The notes beneath the pieces are model-generated. The model was not told the DNA's origin and ran no database searches. It worked only from the letters and a program-made list of their open reading frames with translations. A stretch of 15,569 nt of DNA from DATLAN01 sp035527455 (GTDB taxonomy: Bacteria > Planctomycetota > Planctomycetia > Pirellulales > Thermoguttaceae), in the NCBI GenBank assembly GCA_035527455.1, contig DATLAN010000576.1, positions 1 to 15,569 of the forward strand. The letters are read 5' to 3'. Made by a program: the position numbers and the translations under genes. Shown here in pieces: positions 7,602-15,133 of the stretch (positions within the stretch are counted from its first letter, which is position 1; each line of letters opens with the position of its first letter).

Positions 7602-9095
7602 ATGAGCAAAGTCACCTCCCTTACCCTTGCCGCCCTGCTGCTGGCGTTTCCGGCCGCATTGCGCGCCGACGACGAACCGGCGGGGCAACCGTTGAATCTC
7701 CTGCTGATCGTCACCGACCAGCAAACCGCAGGCGCGCTCAGTTGCGCGGGCAACCCGTACGTGAAGACGGCGAACCTCGACCAGCTCGCGGCTCGCGGGG
7801 TACGGTTCGGAAAATCGTACTGCGCCTATCCGCTGTGCTGTCCGTCTCGCGGCAGTCTCTTCACGTCGCGCATGCCGCACGAGCTGGGTATTTACGGCAA
7901 CTTCGACGCCGAACTGTCCGAGAAAGGCGTGCCGACCATGGGCGAGCTGTTTCGCGCCGCGGGCTACGAAACCGCCTACGCCGGCAAGTGGCATGTGCAG
8001 GTGCCGTTTCCGGCGTTCAAGAGCCGTGAGATACCGGGGTTCGCCGTCTTGCCGCTGGCGGGAAGAGACCCGCACACCATCGACATGACCAAGGAAGGCA
8101 AGGGCCTGACCGTTGACCCGAACACGGCCGACGCCGCCATCGAGTTTCTCCGTCGGTCGCACGAGAAGCCGTTCTTGCTCACGGTTTCGGTGCTGAATCC
8201 GCACGACATCTGCGAGTACTCGGGGTGCGAGGCGTTCCGAAGCATGCTGCCGGACGACCCGGCGCAGTTGCCGCCGGCGCGTCCGAACCTGCGCGACACC
8301 GACGAGCTGCCCTCGGCGCTGCAGAGGCTTGTAGCGCAGCACGCCGACTGGAGCGAGCTTCAGTGGCGCGAGTACCTGTGGGTGTACTGCCGGCTTGTCG
8401 AGAAAGCCGACACCGAGGTGGGGCGCGTGCTCGCGGCGCTCGACCAGACCGGGTTGAGCGCCAGGACCGTCGTCGTGTTCACCTCCGATCACGGCGAGAT
8501 GATGGGCTCGCACCGGATGGTCACCAAGCAGAAGCTCTACGAGGAGTCCGTCGCCGTCCCGTTGATCGTCGCGCCGCCGGGCGCCGCTGCTGCCGTGGAC
8601 ACGCAACATCTCGTCAGCGGCCTCGACGTGCTGCCGACGCTGCTCGATTACGCCGGCATCGCCGCGCCCGCGTCGCTCGAAGGGCGGAGCCTGCGGCCGT
8701 TGGTGGAAGGCAAGGCCGTGCCGTGGCGCCAGTTCGTCGTGTCGGAAACCGTCAGCGGAGCCGAGGCGCGGATGGTCCGCACGGCCCGCTACAAATACGT
8801 GCTTTTCTCGCGAGGCGACAACCGCGAGCAGTTCTTCGACATGGAGGCCGACCCCGTTGAAATGAAGAACCTGATTGGCGACGTCTCGCTGGCCGGCGAG
8901 GTGGAGCGGCATCGCGGCTTGCTGAAGCAGTGGATGGAAGACACCCAGGACACGTTTACTGCGCAACGAGCGACGCATGATCGAACCGATCGGGCGTCGG
9001 CCACTCGAAGTCCTCCAAGTCGGCCATGGTCTGCGCGTCGGTTAGGGCTCCGCGCACGTGGGTTCATCGTTACTCCGAATCGCCCGGCCGGCTGA
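7602..9095 (+). CDS. Secreted sulfatase with a foreign C-terminal extension
   Basis: The start at 7602 is chosen because AAGGAA lies 7 nt upstream and a signal peptide follows at once (MSKVTSLTLAALLLAFPA, cleavage near ALRA); the frame is open further upstream but without these signs. The protein has 497 residues. Motifs: LLLIVTDQQ (Asp39), formylglycine site C-C-P-S-R at 79-83 (Cys79 converted), AGKWHV at 127-132, LNPHD near 199, FTSDHGEMMGSH (Asp296, His297), and KLYEES. Metal and catalytic positions all appear present, so it should be active if a formylglycine-generating enzyme exists elsewhere. The sulfatase-like part ends near residue 453 (after DTFT). The last 44 residues are Arg/Ser/Pro-rich and are simply the antisense reading of a remnant of another gene, so the natural stop seems to have been lost. 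Its 3' end overlaps the converging FG-GAP gene by 26 bp. Confidence 0.88.
   Translation: MSKVTSLTLAALLLAFPAALRADDEPAGQPLNLLLIVTDQQTAGALSCAGNPYVKTANLDQLAARGVRFGKSYCAYPLCCPSRGSLFTSRMPHELGIYGNFDAELSEKGVPTMGELFRAAGYETAYAGKWHVQVPFPAFKSREIPGFAVLPLAGRDPHTIDMTKEGKGLTVDPNTADAAIEFLRRSHEKPFLLTVSVLNPHDICEYSGCEAFRSMLPDDPAQLPPARPNLRDTDELPSALQRLVAQHADWSELQWREYLWVYCRLVEKADTEVGRVLAALDQTGLSARTVVVFTSDHGEMMGSHRMVTKQKLYEESVAVPLIVAPPGAAAAVDTQHLVSGLDVLPTLLDYAGIAAPASLEGRSLRPLVEGKAVPWRQFVVSETVSGAEARMVRTARYKYVLFSRGDNREQFFDMEADPVEMKNLIGDVSLAGEVERHRGLLKQWMEDTQDTFTAQRATHDRTDRASATRSPPSRPWSARRLGLRARGFIVTPNRPAG
8958..9067 (-). pseudogene. Remnant resembling uroporphyrinogen decarboxylase (URO-D) family
   Basis: Reading down the minus strand, an ATG at 9067 sits 2 bp after the stop of the FG-GAP gene with GGAG 5 nt upstream (inside that stop region), and begins MNPRAR, like the start of many URO-D-family proteins. 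After a frame change the sequence reads GALTDAQTMADLEDFEW then PTPDRFDHASLVAQ, ending in TAA at 8956-8958. This resembles an internal URO-D stretch in which an acidic 'adl-dfeWP-pd-fD' pattern precedes the next helix. The gene would have been the next cistron after the FG-GAP gene, with a large internal deletion and its 3' part replaced by the converging sulfatase. The match is from memory and is short. Confidence 0.45.
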
Positions 9096-10272
9096 GAAAC
9101 ACGAACGTGCCCTTCTTGTTTCCGACTACCACGTCGGGCACCTTGTCGTTGTTGAAGTCCGCAGCAACGACCTGCGTGCCGACACCCGAGTCGTCGTCGA
9201 TCTGGTGGGGGATGAAAGTCACGCTCTTGTCGGCATTGCGCTGCAACTGAAACCAGTAGACGACGGCCGGCGCATTCGGCTCTTTGTCCCCGTTGGGGCC
9301 GTGTGCCCAGAACCGCTTGCCGGTCAGCACGTCCAGCAATCCGTCGCCGTTCATGTCGGCCAGGTCGAAGGCGTGCAACTGGCTGATCCTCAGATCGCTC
9401 GAGTTCAGATCGGGTTCCGGGGGTAGGATCACGTGCTGTTGGAATCCGATCTGCCCGGTATCGCCGCGTACCTGCTCGTGCCAGACCAGCCCGTAGAGAT
9501 GACAATGCCAGGCGGTGACGACATCGTTAAGCCCGTCGCCGTCAACGTCATAAACCAGCATCTGGGCAGCCGCATCGGCGAACCGGTAATCGTGACGAAT
9601 CCACGGCTGGCCCGGCTGCGGGTCGGCCGGCTGTTCCCACCAGCAAGCGCTTTCCAGAATGTCGACACGACCGTCGTCGTTGATGTCGCCGATGCCTGCA
9701 CCGTGCGAATACCGTTGATAGCCGCCCTTGGTGCTGATCGGATGGAACGTCCACGGCTCGTCTGGTTTGGCCGGGTCCCAAGTACCGTACCCCAAGAACC
9801 CGTCGATGTTGTAGACCAGGTCGGGGCGTCCGTCGCCATTGACGTCGTCCCACACGGGCGACTCGTTGCCGACGTTCTTCAGGGCGGGGTGCGCCGTCCA
9901 GTGCCCGTCCTTGCCGGCCGGGTTCTCGTACCAGGAAGCGTCCTTGCCCGGCCACGGTACGTACAGGATGTCGGGCCAGCCGTCGCCGTTGAAATCGCCT
10001 GTGTACGTCAGGAAGTTGTCGGAATATCCTTTGGGATCGAATTCTTGCGGTTCACGGACCTCGTAGCGATGCTGAAAGTCCGGACCGGCATACCAGTACG
10101 GCCCGGAGACCACATCCACCTTTCCGTCGCGGTTGAAGTCGGCGTAGTATGCGCCTTCGCAATGGAACTTGTCAGTCAGGCGGAGTTTCTTGTAGGTGGC
10201 GCCGGACGGTTCCGCCTGGGCTGCCGAGTACCACAAACCGATTAGAATGAGGGGCAGTGTCGCTCTTCGCAT
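9070..10272 (-). CDS. Secreted FG-GAP/VCBS-repeat protein, predicted seven-bladed propeller
   Basis: 400 residues from the ATG at 10272, chosen because AGGAG lies 8 nt upstream and a signal peptide follows (MRRATLPLILIGLWYSAAQA). An earlier in-frame ATG at 10329 lacks both. Seven calcium-loop motifs of FG-GAP/VCBS type are visible: FNRDGKVD, FNGDGWPD, VNGDGRPD, INDDGRVD, VDGDGLND, MNGDGLLD and FNNDKVPD, whose first Asp residues lie near 45, 93, 143, 196, 242, 306 and 372. Seven repeats at 46-66 residue spacing fit one closed seven-bladed beta-propeller; the last loop lacks its Gly. Aromatic stretches such as GPYWYAG and CWWEQP may form a ligand surface. No catalytic site is evident, so a binding or scaffold role is inferred. 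The 3' end meets the last sulfatase, and a URO-D-like remnant follows 2 bp after the stop. Confidence 0.9.
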   Translation of the reverse strand: MRRATLPLILIGLWYSAAQAEPSGATYKKLRLTDKFHCEGAYYADFNRDGKVDVVSGPYWYAGPDFQHRYEVREPQEFDPKGYSDNFLTYTGDFNGDGWPDILYVPWPGKDASWYENPAGKDGHWTAHPALKNVGNESPVWDDVNGDGRPDLVYNIDGFLGYGTWDPAKPDEPWTFHPISTKGGYQRYSHGAGIGDINDDGRVDILESACWWEQPADPQPGQPWIRHDYRFADAAAQMLVYDVDGDGLNDVVTAWHCHLYGLVWHEQVRGDTGQIGFQQHVILPPEPDLNSSDLRISQLHAFDLADMNGDGLLDVLTGKRFWAHGPNGDKEPNAPAVVYWFQLQRNADKSVTFIPHQIDDDSGVGTQVVAADFNNDKVPDVVVGNKKGTFVFLSRPGDSE

Positions 10273-10353
10273 GGTTTCGACTCCTGGTTTTTCGAGGTTT
10301 CTCTCAAGAATGGTTCTTCGAAGGCTCACAGTGCGAAAACCACTTTGTTGTGA

Positions 10354-10560
10354 TTAGCCCTCTTTGGCGGCTTGGATGTAACGACGGGCGTTGTCCGGGA
10401 TCGGTATGTCGATCGTCAACGGCTCTGCGCCCGCGCGTAGCGTCTCGGAGCGAAACGACGCTCTCCCCGCCAATTCTACGATGAATCGGACCGTGCCGCG
10501 CTTCCCCTGCGTGTCGTCGTTGTTGTCGACTCCGATCGCCGCGTGTCGGGAGTCATCGGG
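10354..10560 (-). pseudogene. NPCBM-like carbohydrate-binding module fragment
   Basis: In the frame ending at TAA 10354-10356 the minus strand reads HAAIGVDNNDDTQGKRGTV, then RFIVELAGRASFRSETLR, then AGAEPLTIDIPIPDNARR and YIQAAKEG. The order 'IGVD...GsV.F.V..dG...frSe.lrgG..p..i.v.ip.ar' is characteristic of the NPCBM (NEW2/GH98-type) carbohydrate-binding domain. The usual last strands ('lvvtdaGDGi..DhadWa') are missing and replaced by a short tail. Upstream in this frame a TGA (about 10570) separates it from any start. It directly abuts the end of the broken glycosidase, which is read one frame off. It has the look of a leftover from a third gene whose main part has been deleted. Confidence 0.55.
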
Positions 10561-11476
10561 CCTGCTGGATCAGATCGGTGCCTGACGATTCCCGGGCCTT
10601 TCCTTCCACTACCGCCAACTTCCACCAGCGGAAGTAGTAGATCTTCTCAAGCTCCTTGTCGGGACATTCAAACAGCGGGATGTTTTCGCGCAAGAATTCC
10701 CAAGCGGCCGCGTTGTCGATGTGTTGGATGTACAATTCCTCGTCGTGACGGTTGAGATCTTCCACATACCGTTGGAACGTATCCGCTTCGAGTATGGACG
10801 GCCGAGCAGTAGGGGCTGAATCCGGCTGTGGCCACAGTTCTCGGCCCGGGTGCGTCGCCAGGCCGATCTGTTCCACGCTCCCCTTCCGCCCGTTGTACCA
10901 CAGCATCCATCGTCCCTCATGAAAGATCGCGTACGGTTTGTAGCAAGCATCGTAGTCCCACGCGTCCCGGTTCACCCGCGCGCGGATGACGGGGTTGTCC
11001 GGATGACGCTCCCAGCCGGTTGTTCCGTCGCGAGACCGTGCGACGCCGATCTGGGCTGTGTGTTCGTCAGCGAAGCCGATGTAGAACATCACGTACCACT
11101 GGCCTTCGCGAATCATCTGGCAGGCCGTGACTTTGTGTTTTTCCCAGGCGCTGCCCTGGTCCGGACGGAAGATCGGGTTACCGAGTACCTGGTCCATCGC
11201 ACTCCATCGGGGCTGGTAGCGTAGCCGATCGCATTAGGTTCGTACTGTTCGCCGCCCGAATACCACATACGGAACAACTGCTCCCCGTCGTCCCACAGTA
11301 CGTGGGGGCACATGACGGCGGTTTTCTTCTCCCATCCCGGCTCGGCCGAGAGTACTGGCCGCGAGTTCATGCGATTCCAGCTTCTGCCAGCCGGCGGCCG
11401 TCTCTGCTGTGCCCGCAGAGAGAACCGAACTTGCGATGCCCAGCAAAACGACCAGCGTCGAAAAAGAACCGCTCAT
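10553..11476 (-). pseudogene. Frameshifted, 3'-truncated secreted glycosidase (GH43/GH32-like five-bladed propeller type)
   Basis: An ATG at 11476 starts a signal peptide (MSGSFSTLVVLLGIASSVLS). Near 11370 the homology moves to another frame (PVLSAEPGWEKKTAVMCPHV, FRMWYSGGEQYEPNAIGYAT) and near 11190 it returns to the first frame (LGNPIFRPDQGSAWEKHKVT, WYVMFYIGFADEHTAQIGVA, YKPYAIFHEGRWMLWYNGR). Spliced together, these give an N-terminal glycosidase of the five-bladed propeller superfamily. The next part (VEDLNRHDEELYIQHIDNAA then FECPDKELEKIYYFRWW) is the opening of a helical catalytic-like region that follows such propellers in similar planctomycete proteins, but it breaks off at about 10600 and ends at a TGA at 10553-10555. 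Two compensating indels plus a lost C-terminal half make a functional product very unlikely. The exact family is inferred from memory of homologues. Confidence 0.7.
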
Positions 11477-11959
11477 GGCAGATGCCTTTTATCCGTCATT
11501 CTTGACGTGTCAACACGAACAGTAGCACCAACCGACGGCCGATCTCCGGCAATGGGGATAGTCGCTCTGCGGCCGTGGCGATCCGACGCAGCAACTCGCG
11601 ACATCAAGGCGTGCTCGGACCATTATAGACGACGATGCGCAGCGGAAATAGCCCCCGGCTAGAAACCGCGGCATCAGGTCGGACCCGACCAGAGAGATCA
11701 TCCAGAGAGATCCTCTTCGCGGACCGGTACCCACAAAATCCACCCTCAGCCGGAGGGGGCCGCCCAGACTGTGGAACGTGAGATGCGGACATGGTATCAT
11801 AGGTGGCGTGTCCAGCATCGACCCAACGCACTTGAAGGGATGGTGGCGGACATTCAAGAACCAAAGATTCAAGCAGCCGCTGAACCAAAGCACTTGTCGG
11901 TTTCGCGGAGCTTGTGCAACGCTGCATTATTCCACCACCTTCCACCAGGAGAAGTTTCA
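11477..11959. other. Divergent intergenic spacer (483 bp), no gene recognised
   Basis: This stretch separates the divergent broken glycosidase (minus) and the SGNH hydrolase (plus) and must hold the latter's promoter. Frames on both strands are open here but have no signal peptide, motif or ribosome binding site. Visible structure: an inverted repeat GGTCGG-AC-CCGACC at 11677-11690, a 13-bp-period direct repeat immediately after it (11689-11712), and TGGTATCAT near 11796, a weak extended -10-like sequence without a clear -35. AGGAG at 11947-11951 is the ribosome binding site of the downstream gene. Nothing else stands out. Confidence 0.5.
11689..11712. repeat. Short tandem direct repeat (13-bp period, two units)
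   Basis: CCAGAGAGATC occurs at 11689-11699 and again at 11702-11712, separated by two bases. It abuts a 14-nt inverted repeat at 11677-11690. Its position about 250 bp before the SGNH gene makes a regulatory role conceivable but unproven. Confidence 0.55.
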
Positions 11960-12691
11960 ATGAGTTTCAAGCACATGCGTCAGTTCGCAGTAGCGTCGGC
12001 CGTTTTGGTTTCCTTGTTGTCGATGTCGAGCGTAGCCCAGGAAACCAAGGAGAACACGGCGATCAAGCCGGAGCCCCGCAGCGGTGGTTGGATGACGCGT
12101 CATGAAAGCTTCAACACCCGGGTGAAGCAAGGAAATGTCGACCTGTTGATGATCGGCGATTCGATCACCCACGGCTGGGAAGGGTCCGGCCGGGAGGTTT
12201 GGGAGAAGTTCTACGGCAATCGCAACGCCGTGAACCTGGGCATCAGCGGTGACCGCACGCAACACGTGCTTTGGCGGCTGGAAAACGGCAATATCGAGGG
12301 CATCTCGCCCAAACTGGCCGTGCTGATGATCGGCACGAACAACTGCGGCAGCAACACGCCGGAGGAAATCGCCGAGGGCGTCGAGGCGATCGTCAAGAAG
12401 CTCCGCACAGAACTGCCGAAAGTGAAGGTCCTCGTGCTGGCCATCTTCCCGCGCGGTGCCGACGACACGCACAGTGGTCGGCAAGTGAACATGAAGGCGA
12501 ACGAGCTGATCGCCAAACGGGCCGACGGCCAGATGGTTCACTTCCTGAACATCAACGACGCGTTCCTCACGAAGGACCGCATCCTCCCCCGCGAGGTCAT
12601 GCCCGACCTGCTGCACCCGCAGGAAAAGGGCTACGGCATCTGGGCTCAGGCCATGGAGCCGACGGTGGCGAAGCTGATGGGTGAGAAGTAA
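11960..12691 (+). CDS. Secreted SGNH/GDSL-family hydrolase
   Basis: 243 residues. The ATG at 11960 is preferred because AGGAG lies 8 nt upstream and a signal peptide follows (hydrophobic 8-26, cleavage near SVAQ). The four SGNH blocks are complete: LLMIGDSITHGW with nucleophile Ser68, VNLGISGD with Gly94, VLMIGTNNC with Asn127, and VMPDLLHP with Asp216 and His219. Overall it resembles the PAF-acetylhydrolase IB-like group of GDSL lipases/esterases. Members remove acyl groups from lipids or sugars; in a locus with glycosidases and sulfatases, a carbohydrate esterase role is a reasonable inference, but the substrate is not readable. It is transcribed alone, diverging from the broken glycosidase and converging on the GH32 gene, with a GC-rich hairpin between the two 3' ends. 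Confidence 0.92.
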   Translation: MSFKHMRQFAVASAVLVSLLSMSSVAQETKENTAIKPEPRSGGWMTRHESFNTRVKQGNVDLLMIGDSITHGWEGSGREVWEKFYGNRNAVNLGISGDRTQHVLWRLENGNIEGISPKLAVLMIGTNNCGSNTPEEIAEGVEAIVKKLRTELPKVKVLVLAIFPRGADDTHSGRQVNMKANELIAKRADGQMVHFLNINDAFLTKDRILPREVMPDLLHPQEKGYGIWAQAMEPTVAKLMGEK

Positions 12692-12751
12692 TCCAGGGGA
12701 AAAGGTCCCTGTCGACCCGATGACCTCCGCAACCGCCTTCCTCTCGCCCCA

Positions 12752-12776
12752 GCCGCCCAAGGAGGCCGAGGGCGGC
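12752..12776. terminator. GC-rich hairpin between convergent genes, possible bidirectional terminator
   Basis: GCCGCCC at 12752-12758 pairs perfectly with GGGCGGC at 12770-12776 (7-bp stem, 11-nt loop). A second, mutually exclusive pairing joins CTCTCGCC (12741-12748) with GGCGAGAG (12774-12781). It lies in the 119-bp gap between the stops of the SGNH gene (12691) and the GH32 gene (12811). No T-run follows on either strand, so intrinsic termination is uncertain. Confidence 0.35.
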
Positions 12777-12810
12777 GAGAGCGAGAGTCGAAAGAGGAAA
12801 TCCACAGGCC

Positions 12811-15015
12811 TTACTTCTTCTTCCAGGCCGACGTCATTTCGTAAGCCTCGAGCGATTCAACGGTCAGCGAACCACCTTCGGCGGTCAGCGAGATTGTGCC
12901 GACCGGCGTGCCCATATCGCGACGGCCGCTGGTCTTGTAGCAGGCACCGCCGCCACCGATCACTTCGTACATCGGACGGTCCACGAGAACGCGGAACGTT
13001 ACTTTGCCGTCTTTCATCGCAAGCGGCATTTCGTCGAGCTTTTCGCCGGCGAAATCGTAGGTCGCCACATTCTCGCCGAACCGGAGAACGGCCTTCGAGG
13101 CGGTTCCCTGCTTCAAGGTCACCACAATATCGAAGAGTTGGTCCGCGACGTCGAACGCAACGGCCGGCGATTCGGCCGTCAGTTCCGTATTCTCGGCCGT
13201 CTTCGGGTCCGGCTTGCGAAGCTGTTCGAGTTCCTTGATCGGAGTGGCGAACATCCGGATGCCGTCTTCGGTCGTGTGCAGCGTCAGGTTGGTCGGCACG
13301 GTGAACGTCTGGTTGAACGGCATGTCCGGCATGTTGATCCGTGCCCAACCGATCTGAACGACGCGGCCGTCCGGGCTGTTGCTGAAGCATTGCGAGGCGT
13401 AGTAGGCCCCCCAGTGGACGCGGTGTTTTCCTTCGTGCTCCGGCGTGAAATTCTTGCCGTCGAAGTGTCCGATCGCATACTGCGCGTCGGCGGCGTAGAT
13501 CACCCACTTGGTCTTCGCCGGGTCGCCGTCGACCGGCAGCTCGAAGATCTCGGCGCACTCGAAGTAGCCGGGGATATTGCTCACGCGTTTCCACTCTTTG
13601 AGGTCCTTGCTCGTATAGAGCGCGATATTGCGGCCAGCCTGCGGGTCTTGGTCGAAAACGGCGATGACCCAGTGTTTGCCCGGCTCGTACCACATCAGTT
13701 TCGGGTCGCGGCCGGAGTGCTGGATGACGGGGTTGCCTTCGTAATAGGTAAAGGTCTTGCCGCGGTCGGTCGAGTAGGCGAGTGCCTCGCCGCAACCGGT
13801 GTCGGTGAACGCCAGCACGATCGTCTTCTCGTCGCCCTTTTGCCAGCCGGACGTGTTGTTCAAGTCGACGTTGCCGCTGCCCGAGAAGCAGTTCTTGTCG
13901 GCCATGCTCGGGTGGCGGTTCTCGACGTCGCCGCCGAAGGAGCGCAGCGCCCGGTCGTGCTCGGTCCAGTGGACCATGTCGGGGCTGGTGGCGTGTCCCC
14001 AGTACATGTTGGCCCAGTTGCGCCCTGCCGGGTTGCACTGCCAGAAGAAATGGTACTGGCCGTCGTAGTAACACATCCCGTTGGGGTCGTTGTTCCAGCC
14101 GCGCATCTGGCTCATGTGGAACTGCGGGCGGAGCGCCTCGTCGTAGAGCGGCTGGAGGTGGCGGATCTCGTCGCTGGACTCGAACATCTCGCAGATTTCC
14201 GGCGCGGCATTGGCGCCGACCTTAGCCGTCTTGCCCTGGTACTCCGACATGTCGAGATAGGTCCACCAATCGATGGAGTCCTTGTCCGCCGGGAAATCGC
14301 AGTCGAGATTGTGGACGAGCTGGTCGCCGACGACGATCGTCATCCGGCCGCGTTGTCCCTTGTTGGAGACGGGGAAGATGATGTACTTGCCGGTGATCTT
14401 GATCTCCCGAGTGTTTTCCGGATGTGGCGATCCGCCGGGGCGCCCTTTCGGCGCGGGAGCGGGTTTCTTCTTGGCCTGCGTGTTGCTTTGCGAGATCTGG
14501 TCGACGTTGACGTGGCCCCATCCGCCGGAGGCGTCGTCGACGATCTGGAGGACGGCCTTCTTGCCCTTGTACTGCTTGACGTCCCAGTTTTCCCAATTGA
14601 GGAACTCACTGCCGCCCGGCTGGGTGTTGGGACCGGTGGCGGAGAGGACGACCTTGCCGTCGACGAGCAGGTTCATGCAGGTCTTGCCCTGGTGTCCGCC
14701 GCCCCCGATGAGGAACTTGATGTAGTCCCGCTGGATGGTGAACTCGGGCGAGGTGAGCTTGCCCTTCGGCCCGTCTCCGCCGAGGAACGAGTTGACCAGT
14801 CCCTTGCCTTCAAACCCGCTGACGTGCATCTGGCCGCCGAGCGTGCCCTTGGCCGGACCGGAGCCGAACGCTTCGCCTTCGGCTTTCCAGTCGCCGTAGT
14901 CGGCGCCTTCGAAATCGTTGATCAGGATGTCGTCCTCGGCGCTTGCCGGCGACGGCATTGCATGTGCGAAAAGCGCGAGCGAAAGACAGGTCGCAACAAG
15001 CAGAAGCTTCTTCAT
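12811..15015 (-). CDS. Secreted modular GH32-family glycosidase (fructan-type hydrolase)
   Basis: 734 residues. The ATG at 15015 has AAGGAG 6 nt upstream and a signal peptide (MKKLLLVATCLSLALFAHA). Modules in order: a beta-sandwich-like domain at about 28-175 (DILINDFEGADYGDW to WGHVNVDQI), a Lys/Pro/Gly-rich linker at 178-200, a second small beta domain at about 203-285, and the GH32 five-bladed propeller from about 298. All three GH32 acidic residues are visible: nucleophile Asp310 in GWNNDPNG (usual WMNDPNG), Asp437 in GRDPKLMWY, and acid/base Glu486 in YFECAEIF. A C-terminal sandwich region follows from about 600. Family members hydrolyse levan, inulin or sucrose-type beta-fructosides; the length and N-terminal modules fit planctomycete levanase-like proteins rather than a cytoplasmic sucrase. 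The linkage cannot be decided from sequence. The gene is monocistronic: a strong terminator lies just upstream and a convergent gene downstream. Confidence 0.93.
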   Translation of the reverse strand: MKKLLLVATCLSLALFAHAMPSPASAEDDILINDFEGADYGDWKAEGEAFGSGPAKGTLGGQMHVSGFEGKGLVNSFLGGDGPKGKLTSPEFTIQRDYIKFLIGGGGHQGKTCMNLLVDGKVVLSATGPNTQPGGSEFLNWENWDVKQYKGKKAVLQIVDDASGGWGHVNVDQISQSNTQAKKKPAPAPKGRPGGSPHPENTREIKITGKYIIFPVSNKGQRGRMTIVVGDQLVHNLDCDFPADKDSIDWWTYLDMSEYQGKTAKVGANAAPEICEMFESSDEIRHLQPLYDEALRPQFHMSQMRGWNNDPNGMCYYDGQYHFFWQCNPAGRNWANMYWGHATSPDMVHWTEHDRALRSFGGDVENRHPSMADKNCFSGSGNVDLNNTSGWQKGDEKTIVLAFTDTGCGEALAYSTDRGKTFTYYEGNPVIQHSGRDPKLMWYEPGKHWVIAVFDQDPQAGRNIALYTSKDLKEWKRVSNIPGYFECAEIFELPVDGDPAKTKWVIYAADAQYAIGHFDGKNFTPEHEGKHRVHWGAYYASQCFSNSPDGRVVQIGWARINMPDMPFNQTFTVPTNLTLHTTEDGIRMFATPIKELEQLRKPDPKTAENTELTAESPAVAFDVADQLFDIVVTLKQGTASKAVLRFGENVATYDFAGEKLDEMPLAMKDGKVTFRVLVDRPMYEVIGGGGACYKTSGRRDMGTPVGTISLTAEGGSLTVESLEAYEMTSAWKKK

Positions 15016-15108
15016 GGGGTTCTCCTTCTGGCGCGGGTTCTCCAGGGGAACGGAAACGGGGACAGGCTCAATGTGCCGGCACGGCCCGGCGGGGTTGTAT
15101 GGCTTGCC

Positions 15109-15133
15109 AAAAAAAGCTCCTCACTGGAGGAAC
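15109..15133 (-). terminator. Intrinsic (Rho-independent) terminator
   Basis: On the minus strand GTTCCTC (15133-15127), loop CAGT, then GAGGAGC (15122-15116) forms a 7-bp stem with one G-U pair, followed at once by seven T residues (15115-15109). The stem contains the TGA (15123-15121) of the upstream reading frame. It would end transcription entering from the right edge, and it sits about 93 bp before the GH32 start, leaving that gene its own promoter region. Confidence 0.82.

Noticed and set aside
7368..8978. A 536-codon minus-strand frame over the two intact sulfatases
   Set aside because: It spans two genes and their spacer on the opposite strand, and its composition is that of an antisense shadow.
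11180..11380. Programmed ribosomal frameshifting in the broken glycosidase
   Set aside because: Neither slip site has a slippery heptamer with a downstream pseudoknot that I can see, and the gene is truncated downstream anyway, so ordinary decay or sequence error is simpler.
11510..11960. Small open frames on both strands in the divergent spacer
   Set aside because: They lack ribosome binding sites, signal peptides or any familiar motif, and Cys/Trp/Arg-rich content points to noncoding DNA.
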